Positions 8,267 to 14,795 of a stretch of 20,329 bases of DNA are shown here, piece after piece. The notes beneath the pieces are model-generated. The model saw only the letters and a list, made by a program, of their open reading frames with translations, ran no database searches and was not told where the DNA came from. The number at the start of each line of letters is the position of its first letter. Position 1 is the first letter of the stretch. The DNA is from JBCCEV01 sp039030125 (lineage in GTDB: Bacteria > Pseudomonadota > Gammaproteobacteria > Ga0077536), in assembly GCA_039030125.1 (NCBI GenBank), contig JBCCEV010000072.1:1-20329 (forward strand), given 5' to 3'. The position numbers and the translations under genes are program-made.

Positions 8267-9373
8267 CTAAGCCTCCGCTGGTAGCAGTTGCTGACGTTGT
8301 TGCCGCCGCAGTCCACCCGGTCGCCGGTGGACGGTTAACAGCGCTAGGGCAATGAGGAGAAATCCAAGGTGAATCGGCCATAGCCCAATTATCGGTGTAA
8401 AGACCTCTTTCTTCATCAACGCTTTGCCCACTCCAAGCATGTTGGAATAAAAAAAATACAGCGATACCGAGGAAAGCAGTCCCAAATACCAACCGCCGCC
8501 GCGTCCCAGCAGTCCCACCAACACAGCAATCACCGGGCACATTAACGTCACAATGGGAAACGCCAAGCGCCATTGAAACTCGGTGGCAAAAGGGGTGCCT
8601 TCGGCGCGTATCAAATCACCGGTCAACATATCGTTAACCCCGATCCCGCGAGTCAAACGGTCCCGGTTTTCAATCCTAAGTGCGTAGCGCTCGAAATCCG
8701 TGACCGTGAAAGCCATGCCGCCCGGCGCGCCATCGTAGGTCACCCCGTTGGTGAAAACCGCGAAACGGTCGTTGGTTTCAAGCATTGTTTCGATATGGGC
8801 GTTCTCCGAGCGTAATACGCCTGAGCTTGCCGAGCCCTGAGTATGAACGAACGCGTTCTTCAGACTGATGTTGTCGGCTGACACGTCCTCTGCATAGAAC
8901 ACCCGGCTACCCCCGCCAATTTCTTTGAACCGACCCGCCCGCACGCCAGCGATAGTCGCCTCGTTTTGGGTTTGAGCGCGCAGATCGCTCAACGCCCGCT
9001 CGGCGCGGGGCTCGGCGTAGAGCGTGACAAAGCCGACAGCGATGGCGCCCGCGAGCGTCAGCATGAGAGACGCCGCGAGAACTTGGAAATGCGTGAAACC
9101 CGCGGCACGCATGGCCGGCCATTCAAAGCTGCGCTGCAAGCGCACCGTTGCCGCGAAACACCCGAGGAACAGGCTCAGGGGGATCAAATCACGCATCGAC
9201 ACCAGCATTTTAAGCATCACCATATCGGCGATATGTTGAGGCGCGATCCGGCCTTCCGCGGCATCACCGAGATGCGCCGCGAACCTCGTGCTGAGATAAA
9301 TTGCAAACAATCCGAGCAAGATAATGAGGCTCGCTTTAAGCGCTTCGACAGCGAAGTAACGTTGCAGAATCAA
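8267..9373 (-). CDS. lptF: LPS export ABC transporter permease LptF
   Basis: An inner-membrane permease of the LptB2FGC machine that extracts lipopolysaccharide and passes it to the Lpt bridge. It has 368 residues against 366 in E. coli LptF. The opening MILQRYFAVEALKASL and the DLIPLSLFLGCFAATVRLQ block fit LptF rather than LptG. Predicted topology: three N-terminal membrane helices (about 14-31, 60-77, 98-120), a periplasmic beta-jellyroll region (about 125-265), then three C-terminal helices. The start is TTG at 9373. An in-frame TAA lies two codons upstream and the next Met is far inside, so the TTG is well supported; the ribosome site (GAGTGG) is modest. It begins 14 bases after the LAB_N gene and ends one base before metH. 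The usual partner lptG is not adjacent. Confidence 0.93.
   Translation of the reverse strand: MILQRYFAVEALKASLIILLGLFAIYLSTRFAAHLGDAAEGRIAPQHIADMVMLKMLVSMRDLIPLSLFLGCFAATVRLQRSFEWPAMRAAGFTHFQVLAASLMLTLAGAIAVGFVTLYAEPRAERALSDLRAQTQNEATIAGVRAGRFKEIGGGSRVFYAEDVSADNISLKNAFVHTQGSASSGVLRSENAHIETMLETNDRFAVFTNGVTYDGAPGGMAFTVTDFERYALRIENRDRLTRGIGVNDMLTGDLIRAEGTPFATEFQWRLAFPIVTLMCPVIAVLVGLLGRGGGWYLGLLSSVSLYFFYSNMLGVGKALMKKEVFTPIIGLWPIHLGFLLIALALLTVHRRPGGLRRQQRQQLLPAEA
8272..8276 (-). promoter_or_regulatory. Shine-Dalgarno site that fixes the metH TTG start
   Basis: GGAGG on the minus strand lies inside the last codons of lptF, six bases before TTG at 8265. Its spacing is ideal for the TTG and wrong for the in-frame GTG at 8316. 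It implies translational coupling of metH to lptF. Confidence 0.7.
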
Positions 9374-9387
9374 TGGGATTTATCCAC

Positions 9388-9675
9388 TCAAGAAATGTCG
9401 TTGGCCGCTTTCTCTTTCGCCTCAAGTCCAATGAAATACAGATTACGCAAATAAATCACGCTATTGGCCGATTGCCCGAGAATAAATACCGGATCGCCGC
9501 GGTACAACGCGTAAGACAATAAGGTCACGCTGCCGCCGATGCTGAAATACCAAAAGGCCACCGGAATGACGCTGCGTCGCGCTTTTTCACTTGCGAGCCA
9601 TTGGATTAGAAAGCGGCAGGAAAATAAGATCTGGCCGAAAAAGCCGATCGCGAGCCAAGTCGTTTCACTAAACAT
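9388..9675 (-). CDS. LAB_N-domain small membrane protein
   Basis: A 95-residue protein made only of the lipid-A-disaccharide synthase N-terminal domain (LAB_N). Hydrophobic segments are at about 6-24, 38-58 and 64-84, with the family pattern GQILFSCRFLIQWLASEK, then VIPVAFWYFSIGGS, then ANSVIYLRNLYFI. Free-standing LAB_N proteins commonly sit beside GT2 glycosyltransferases of the ArnC/DPM type, as here. The family is thought to act in lipid A or undecaprenyl-linked sugar modification, but its biochemical role is unproven. The ATG at 9675 has GAGG about ten bases upstream. It lies 83 bases after the glycosyltransferase stop and 14 bases before lptF, which places it in an envelope sub-cluster. 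Confidence 0.88.
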   Translation of the reverse strand: MFSETTWLAIGFFGQILFSCRFLIQWLASEKARRSVIPVAFWYFSIGGSVTLLSYALYRGDPVFILGQSANSVIYLRNLYFIGLEAKEKAANDIS

Positions 9676-9758
9676 CTGGGATTAGCCTCGTAGTGTTCGC
9701 CCGTCGGCAACTAAGCCAGGCAGCGACCGGCGCGCTGCTCAGTTGCCAGTTAAACCGT

Positions 9759-10496
9759 TCAATCCGATCCGTTTGATAGCTCTTTTGCCGCACAGGGATA
9801 GACGCGGCGCCGGTTGAGCCAAATGACACCAAAAATGTCGGTGATCCCCACCCATAAGCGATCCCATAACCCATATTTTGAGACACCCGCGGTGCGCGGG
9901 CGATGGTTCACGGGCTCGGATATCACGATGCCACCGTCGCGCTGGACCAACGCGGGCAGAAAGCGGTGCATGTGATTGAAGCGAGGAAAGCGCATGAAAG
10001 CGTCCCGAGCAAATACTTTCAGTCCGCAACCGGTATCGGGGGTGCCGTCGCCAAGCATCCAACCCCTCACACCATTGGCCACCCGCGAGGAGAATTTCCG
10101 CAGCCGATTGTCCTGTCGTTTGGTGCGATGGCCCGCAACCATCGTCAAACCATCGCTTTGTTCGATGCGCGTGACCATTTTAGGGATGTCGGCTGGGTCA
10201 TTCTGACCATCGCCATCGAGGGTGATAATCCACTGTCCAATAGCCGCATCAACGCCGGTGCAGATAGCTGCGCTTTGGCCGCTGTTGGACAGGTGGTGAA
10301 CGACCCGTACCCGCTCATCAGCAGCGGCGACCGTTTTGAGTTTTTGCAGGGTGGCGTCGTTACTGCAATCATCGACCGCGACCACCTCGGCCTCACCAAG
10401 CATGCCCGCCGCTTGCAGAATCTCGGCCAGCAGCGTGTCGATGTTGCCTTCTTCGTTGAAGAACGGCACTACAATCGAATACTTGGGGTTCGCCAT
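9759..10496 (-). CDS. Family 2 glycosyltransferase (ArnC/dolichol-phosphate mannosyltransferase-like)
   Basis: A 245-residue GT-A-fold transferase. The nucleotide-binding start is YSIVVPFFNEEGNIDTLL, with VDDCSNDAT at 41-49, the metal-binding DGDGQNDP at 94-101 and DTGCGLKVFARDAF near 155. The tail KYGLWDRLWVGITDIFGV followed by an arginine-rich end is typical of members encoded next to LAB_N proteins. It lacks the two-helix membrane anchor of true ArnC, so it is probably peripheral at the cytoplasmic face. The likely activity is transfer of a sugar from a nucleotide donor to a polyprenyl phosphate, for later lipid A or cell-surface decoration; donor and acceptor are unknown. It is the first gene of the long minus-strand run and is divergent from the adenosyltransferase across about 110 bases, where its promoter should lie; I could not find a convincing one. 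Confidence 0.9.
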   Translation of the reverse strand: MANPKYSIVVPFFNEEGNIDTLLAEILQAAGMLGEAEVVAVDDCSNDATLQKLKTVAAADERVRVVHHLSNSGQSAAICTGVDAAIGQWIITLDGDGQNDPADIPKMVTRIEQSDGLTMVAGHRTKRQDNRLRKFSSRVANGVRGWMLGDGTPDTGCGLKVFARDAFMRFPRFNHMHRFLPALVQRDGGIVISEPVNHRPRTAGVSKYGLWDRLWVGITDIFGVIWLNRRRVYPCAAKELSNGSD

Positions 10497-10606
10497 AAAC
10501 GTAGTGGAGGTATCGGAGCTTGGGGAAAACAGTAGTTTACCAGCGATAACACAGCTTTTGCTTCAACAGATGACGACAGCGGCTCGAGCATGCGATATTG
10601 CGGCTT

Positions 10607-11155
10607 ATGGGACATCGATTATCAAAAATCTACACCCGCACCGGTGACGCTGGCGAAACCGGTCTCGCGGACGGCTCGCGGATCGCCAAAACCGATCCTC
10701 GCGTCGATGCCATGGGCGACGTCGATGAGCTCAATTGCGTCATCGGTGCGCTGCGCGCGTGCGCGCTTCCAGAACCCGTCGACGCCGAGCTAAGTGAAAT
10801 TCAGCACGATCTTTTCGATCTCGGCGGCGAGCTTTCGATTCCGGGCTACGAACTCGTGCGCCTCGAGCAAATCAACTTGATAGAAGCCGCGATTGACCGT
10901 CTGAACGAGGATTTACCGCCGCTTAAGGAATTCGTGCTTCCCGGTGGTAACGAACCCGCCGCGCTTTGTCATCTGGCGCGTGCGGTTTGCCGGCGCGCGG
11001 AGCGGGCGATTGCCCGGGTCGACAACCCTCCAGCCAACACGATTTCGGCAAGCTATATCAATCGTCTGTCTGATTATCTATTTGTCGCCGCGCGGTCCTT
11101 GGCACGGCAAAACGGCGGGCGGGAGGTTCAATGGGCGCGCCAGCGGGAGGGCTGA
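10607..11155 (+). CDS. PduO-type cob(I)alamin adenosyltransferase
   Basis: Uses ATP to add the 5'-deoxyadenosyl group to cob(I)alamin, giving coenzyme B12; cytoplasmic, trimeric family. It has 182 residues from the ATG at 10607 (MGHRLSKIYTRTGD), which matches the family's usual beginning; an in-frame TTG nine bases earlier is less likely. The N-terminal ATP-binding segment is IYTRTGDAGETGLADG, with the helix DAMGDVDELNCVIGALR. The conserved late pair is CRRAERAIARV and YINRLSDYLFVAAR. The ribosome site is weak. It is divergent from the glycosyltransferase gene and its stop is one base from the stop of the convergent protease gene. MetH in the same window also needs a corrinoid, but uses methylcobalamin, so this enzyme probably serves an adenosylcobalamin enzyme elsewhere. 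Confidence 0.95.
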   Translation: MGHRLSKIYTRTGDAGETGLADGSRIAKTDPRVDAMGDVDELNCVIGALRACALPEPVDAELSEIQHDLFDLGGELSIPGYELVRLEQINLIEAAIDRLNEDLPPLKEFVLPGGNEPAALCHLARAVCRRAERAIARVDNPPANTISASYINRLSDYLFVAARSLARQNGGREVQWARQREG

Positions 11156-11156
11156 C

Positions 11157-11828
11157 TCAGCGCTCGCGGAGCTCTAAAACGGGGCCTTCGCGCTTCATGT
11201 CTATCCGATTGAGAAATGATTGTCCGAGCAGTACTTGGGTCGGATAGTCGCCGTCAATCACAACCCCTGGAACATTCTTGATCCCAAGCGCGCGGACTTT
11301 CACTTCCTTCAAGTCAAGCCTATAGGCGGCCGCCTCGCCTGATGCTGTTTCCACAGCCACCGGTTGACCCTTTTCATAGCTGATCCCGACTTTCTCAGCG
11401 GTATTACGATTCATCACGACTGATGTCGCACCGGTATCGACAATGAACTTCACCGGGTTGCCGTTGATTGTGCCATCGAGGGTGTAATGGCCGCCGTCGC
11501 CGGGCGCTACTCTAACGATCTGTCTTGCCGGTGCCGTGGCGAAGGTATTGATAATGCGGCCATCCAGCTTTAGATGCAGGATTGCGCCGTCGAAAGTCAC
11601 GGTGGCTTCTTCGGACGTGGCACTCAATAATTCGACGCCTTCAGGGCTTTCTTCGCCGGCCTTTAAAATCCGCTGCTTGCCGTCGACCTTAATGACCGCC
11701 TTATTCTTAAACAGCGCGACGGCCGATATTTTGGTGTCCGCGGCGACCCCGCCCCAGATGAGGAACAGACCAACGAACGCCAGGCCCCAAGCGGCGCGGT
11801 TCACTGGATTTCTGTTTAATCCCAACAT
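11157..11828 (-). CDS. Retropepsin-like clan AA aspartic protease, membrane-anchored
   Basis: A 223-residue protein of the bacterial TIGR02281-type retropepsin-like family. An uncleaved signal anchor or signal peptide spans about 11-30 (WGLAFVGLFLIWGGVAA). It is followed by a periplasmic segment (about 31-105) and the protease domain. The catalytic motif is FIVDTGATSVVM with Asp131, preceded by GHYTLDGTINGNPV, and the later strand VLLGQSFLNRIDM is the family's second signature. Only one DTG motif is present, so activity would need a homodimer, as in retroviral proteases. Natural substrates of this family are not known. The start is the ATG at 11828; the ribosome site is not clear. It is convergent with the adenosyltransferase gene (one-base gap) and divergent from thrH. 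Confidence 0.9.
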   Translation of the reverse strand: MLGLNRNPVNRAAWGLAFVGLFLIWGGVAADTKISAVALFKNKAVIKVDGKQRILKAGEESPEGVELLSATSEEATVTFDGAILHLKLDGRIINTFATAPARQIVRVAPGDGGHYTLDGTINGNPVKFIVDTGATSVVMNRNTAEKVGISYEKGQPVAVETASGEAAAYRLDLKEVKVRALGIKNVPGVVIDGDYPTQVLLGQSFLNRIDMKREGPVLELRER

Positions 11829-11892
11829 ATTAAGTTCGGGCTTTGATAAAATTATGAGGTCAGTTTAGCGCGACTTGAGCACGACGATGCGT

Positions 11893-11921
11893 TTTAAATG
11901 TTAAGAATCTGTATCGTTCAA
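11893..11921 (-). promoter_or_regulatory. Possible sigma70-type promoter for the retropepsin-like gene
   Basis: Read on the minus strand, TTGAAC (11921-11916), a 17-base spacer and TTTAAA (11898-11893) form a fair -35/-10 pair, about 65 bases before the ATG at 11828. It lies in the 160-base divergent gap with thrH. It is a pattern match only. Confidence 0.35.
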
Positions 11922-11988
11922 TAATTCGTGATCTGAATCGATTTTTGCCTTTCCGACACAATTTTTCACCTCCGGAACCTAGCTTTTT

Positions 11989-12588
11989 ATGAAAATTGCA
12001 TGCCTCGACTTTGAGGGTGTGTTGGTACCCGAGATCTGGATCAGCTTAAGCGAGCGAACCGGGATCGAGGGCCTGCAGCTCACCACTCGCGACATTCCCG
12101 ACTATCACGAATTGATGCAGCATCGTCTGAATATCATGAACGAGCATCAACTCACTTATACCGACATTTACCAAGCCGCCTCGATCCTTTCGCCGTTGGA
12201 CGGCGCGGCAGATTTTTTGCGCTGGCTGCGCGGTGAGTTTCAGGTCGCCATCATCTCCGACACCTTCCACGAATTGGCTAAGCCTTTGATTGAAAAGCTC
12301 GGATACCCGGTCATCCTATGTCATACACTGGAAATCGACGATGCCGATCGCATCGCCGGTTATACGCTTCGACAAGAGGATCCAAAGCGCGCGGCCATCC
12401 GCGCCTTTAAATCGCTCCACTACGAAGTGCTTGCTACCGGTGACTCATACAACGACATCCCGATGCTGGAGGAAGCTGATCACAGTTGCTTCTTCATGCC
12501 GTCGGCCAAAGTCGTCGCCGACTACCCCGCTATTCCAAAGGCCGAAAGTTACGATGAACTGAGGGACTTTTTCATGGCAGCCTTGTAG
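11989..12588 (+). CDS. thrH: Bifunctional phosphoserine phosphatase / homoserine phosphotransferase ThrH
   Basis: A HAD-superfamily enzyme of 199 residues. In Pseudomonas aeruginosa, ThrH dephosphorylates phosphoserine and can pass the phosphate to homoserine, linking serine and threonine synthesis. Motif I is CLDFEGVLVPEIW with Asp7 and Glu9, the ThrH-type variant of DxD. Motif II is IISDTFHE (Ser90), motif III is the lysine of QEDPKR near 133, and motif IV is GDSYNDIPML (151-160). RDIPDYHELMQHRL and the LCHTLEIDD block are also characteristic. The gene begins with ATG after a region lacking a good ribosome site, and ends seven bases before the convergent gluQ stop. No threonine pathway gene is adjacent. 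Confidence 0.95.
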   Translation: MKIACLDFEGVLVPEIWISLSERTGIEGLQLTTRDIPDYHELMQHRLNIMNEHQLTYTDIYQAASILSPLDGAADFLRWLRGEFQVAIISDTFHELAKPLIEKLGYPVILCHTLEIDDADRIAGYTLRQEDPKRAAIRAFKSLHYEVLATGDSYNDIPMLEEADHSCFFMPSAKVVADYPAIPKAESYDELRDFFMAAL

Positions 12589-12595
12589 GAACCCA

Positions 12596-13495
12596 TTAGA
12601 GGGCAATGAAAGCGTCGACGGCGGGGCTAGTGAGCGTGCCAATACCGCACTGATCCTCGCGCTGGGCCCAATTGGCAGTGGCCCAGTCGAGAACCGCGCC
12701 GTTGGCTGCCCCCACCAAATCATTGGGAACGGGTAAGCCCAGAAATCCCAGCGCAATTCCAAGCACTGCTTGTGACGGGGCGCCGTCGATGGAACGCGCG
12801 CCATGTTGTTTACTGAGCTTTTTGCCGCGCGCATCAACGACGACCGGCAGGTGGAGATAACCTGGTCGTTTAAGACCCAGGGCTTCTTGCAGGAAAATTT
12901 GCGGGGCGACCGAGTCAAGCAGATCATTCCCCCGCACGACTTCCGTCACGCCCATGCGGGCGTCATCCACCACGCAAGTGAGGTGATAGCCGAAAATGCC
13001 ATCGGCGCGCCGCACAATGAAATCACCGATTTCCCGGGCCACGTCGATGTGCTGAACGCCTTGCAGCGAATCTTCGAAGCGCACCGGTTTCCCACCGACT
13101 TTCACGCGCATCGAACGGCCTTGCTCGCCCGCGCGCAGACCGTTTCGACATCGCCCGTTATAGGGGCCGCTGCCCGCCATCTTGCGCGTGCACGCGCACT
13201 CGAATAAGAGATCTTTGGTCTTCAGGGTTTCAAGCGCTTGGCTATATTGTTCGAGTGCACTGTGTTGATGTTCGATTTGACCGTCCCAGTGCAAACCCAA
13301 GGCCCGGAGCTGGCGGATAATGGTCTCGGCGCCGCCAGCGACCGCGCGCGGAGCATCAATGTCATCAATGCGCAGCAGCCACTGGCCATCCCTCGAGCGC
13401 GCTTGGAGGAAACTGCCGACCGCGGCAATCGCCGAACCGAGATGCAAAGGACCTGAGGGCGTTGGCGCAAAGCGCCCCACGTAGCCAGGTTCCAT
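12596..13495 (-). CDS. gluQ: Glutamyl-Q tRNA(Asp) synthetase
   Basis: A truncated GluRS paralogue that attaches glutamate to the queuosine base at the wobble position of tRNA-Asp, without tRNA-specific anticodon binding. It has 299 residues, as expected for a protein lacking the anticodon domain. The HIGH-type motif is FAPTPSGPLHLGS (9-21) and the KMSKS-type motif is GKKLSKQHGA near 220-229. The zinc site is C100, C102, Y112 and C116, with spacing close to E. coli YadB (C101, C103, Y115, C119). It is the last gene of the queF-cysZ-gluQ set, starting three bases after the cysZ stop, and is convergent with thrH. Its substrate requires queuosine, whose precursor is made by the upstream QueF. Confidence 0.95.
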   Translation of the reverse strand: MEPGYVGRFAPTPSGPLHLGSAIAAVGSFLQARSRDGQWLLRIDDIDAPRAVAGGAETIIRQLRALGLHWDGQIEHQHSALEQYSQALETLKTKDLLFECACTRKMAGSGPYNGRCRNGLRAGEQGRSMRVKVGGKPVRFEDSLQGVQHIDVAREIGDFIVRRADGIFGYHLTCVVDDARMGVTEVVRGNDLLDSVAPQIFLQEALGLKRPGYLHLPVVVDARGKKLSKQHGARSIDGAPSQAVLGIALGFLGLPVPNDLVGAANGAVLDWATANWAQREDQCGIGTLTSPAVDAFIAL

Positions 13496-13498
13496 GGA

Positions 13499-14242
13499 TT
13501 AGGTTTCGCCGGGTGCAATCACGTCGACGTAGAGGGCGGTTGCGCCCGCCACGCCGACCGGAAGCGCCAGCAGGTTAGCGCCGGGGATCACAGTCAACAC
13601 CATGATGACACCGCCGAAGCCAAGTGCGGTTCGACGATTCTGGCGCAAATGCCGAAGTACGGCAGGAAAGGGCGCGCCATTGTTGCCCATTGGACAATCG
13701 ACGTATTCAACGCTCAACATCCAGGCGCCAAAAAGCAACCACGCTGGGGCGGCCGCCAGGTTGAGACCGGGGATCAAACTCAGGATAAAGATCGGGATCG
13801 CGCGTAGCAGTATGTAGCCGAGCTTGCGGAGTTCGGCTTTGATTGTGCGCCCAACCTCGGTGGCCAGGTGACGCCAGGTAAACGTCGTCGATGCCTTGCC
13901 CGGGCGCAAGTGCGCCTCGACTGAATCAGCCAGTAAGCCATTTAAGGGGCTCGCCAGAAGATTTGCGAGCAGCGCGAAGGTAAAAAAAACCAAGGCGCCG
14001 ATCGCTAATGCAAATAAAGGCCATAGCAACCAGCGCAATGCTTCCAACCAACTTGGCAGGAACTGGTCCAAGAAATAATCGAACCCATAGCCGAGTGCGT
14101 AAATCGCACCACCGAACACCAGCAAGTTAATCATCATTGGACCAATCACGAACAGGCGCACGCCAGGTTTGGTGATGAGCCCGAAGCCACGCCTCGCGAA
14201 GCTAATGCCGGTGCGAAACGAATTAGCGTTTAGCGCGTTCAC
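13499..14242 (-). CDS. cysZ: Sulfate transporter CysZ
   Basis: An inner-membrane sulfate permease supplying assimilatory sulfate reduction; 247 residues against 253 in E. coli. The N-terminal SFRTGISFARRGFGLI and the hydrophobic stretches near 30-55, 70-100, 140-180 and 205-240 match the family, as does the LLANLLASPLNGLLADSVE block and the SVEYVDCPMGNNG segment. The start is GTG at 14242, overlapping the queF stop by four bases (GTGA), which predicts translational coupling. It ends three bases before gluQ. No other cys gene is nearby, so its place between two queuosine genes is not explained by pathway. Confidence 0.93.
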   Translation of the reverse strand: MNALNANSFRTGISFARRGFGLITKPGVRLFVIGPMMINLLVFGGAIYALGYGFDYFLDQFLPSWLEALRWLLWPLFALAIGALVFFTFALLANLLASPLNGLLADSVEAHLRPGKASTTFTWRHLATEVGRTIKAELRKLGYILLRAIPIFILSLIPGLNLAAAPAWLLFGAWMLSVEYVDCPMGNNGAPFPAVLRHLRQNRRTALGFGGVIMVLTVIPGANLLALPVGVAGATALYVDVIAPGET

Positions 14243-14634
14243 AAACGGGATAGATCAACCGCGGGTTGGGGCTGCCAATTGGCCGCGCGATGGTCAACGG
14301 TTATCGTTGGATAGGTACCGCCACGCACATTGAACGCCGCGCTAAGTCGGGCGTAGCGGGGCGCACACGCGCCAACGATGTCATCTAAGATCTCGTTTGT
14401 GACCGCTTCATGAAAGGCGCCGACGTCACGAAATGACCAGATGTAAAGTTTCAATGATTTAAGCTCGACGCACTTCGCCTCAGGCACGTAAGCGAGGGTG
14501 AGATCCGCGAAGTCGGGCTGCCCCGTCAACGGACAAAGACAGGTGAATTCTGGGATCTCGATGGAGATCACGTAATCGCGCTCTGGTTTTGGATTGGCGA
14601 AAGTATCGAGTTGCCGCTGTGGTTCGCTCGTCAT
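14239..14634 (-). CDS. queF: NADPH-dependent 7-cyano-7-deazaguanine reductase (type I)
   Basis: Reduces the nitrile of preQ0 to the aminomethyl group of preQ1, the base later inserted into tRNA in queuosine synthesis. The short 131-residue form is the unimodular B. subtilis-type enzyme, not the longer two-module E. coli type. The thioimide-forming cysteine is C34 in FTCLCPLTGQPDFA and the acid is D41, with the same seven-residue spacing as C55/D62 of B. subtilis QueF. The QueF motif appears as CVELKSLKLYIWSFR, and NVRGGTYPTITVD is near the end. The ATG at 14634 is first in the queF-cysZ-gluQ set and is divergent from smc across 161 bases, where the operon promoter should be. Confidence 0.96.
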   Translation of the reverse strand: MTSEPQRQLDTFANPKPERDYVISIEIPEFTCLCPLTGQPDFADLTLAYVPEAKCVELKSLKLYIWSFRDVGAFHEAVTNEILDDIVGACAPRYARLSAAFNVRGGTYPTITVDHRAANWQPQPAVDLSRL

Positions 14635-14795
14635 ATCTAGATGCTACCTCACCGGCTTGGCAAGCGGCACAGGGGGTGCGCCATGCGCTGGCCGGAGAAC
14701 TCTCAAAAAGCTACAGATAATCAAGTATATACCGAGTCAAAATCGCGGGCCGAAACGGTGCGGGTCCAGCGTCGATCGGTTATTCTTAGCACTCT
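14635..14795. other. Divergent intergenic region between queF and smc
   Basis: This 161-base gap must hold the start signals of both the queF operon and smc. It includes an AT-rich patch around 14700-14735 with a TATATA at 14726-14731, but no well-spaced -35 partner on either strand. No tRNA, riboswitch or terminator is evident; in particular I could not build a preQ1 riboswitch here. Confidence 0.5.

Noticed and set aside
8266..8400. A possible cobalamin riboswitch before metH
   Set aside because: The sequence before metH is lptF coding DNA right up to the metH start, so there is no leader to hold one.
14635..14795. A preQ1 riboswitch before queF, or a tRNA
   Set aside because: No compact pseudoknot-like GC stem with an A-rich tail before queF, and no cloverleaf; nothing beyond an AT-rich patch.
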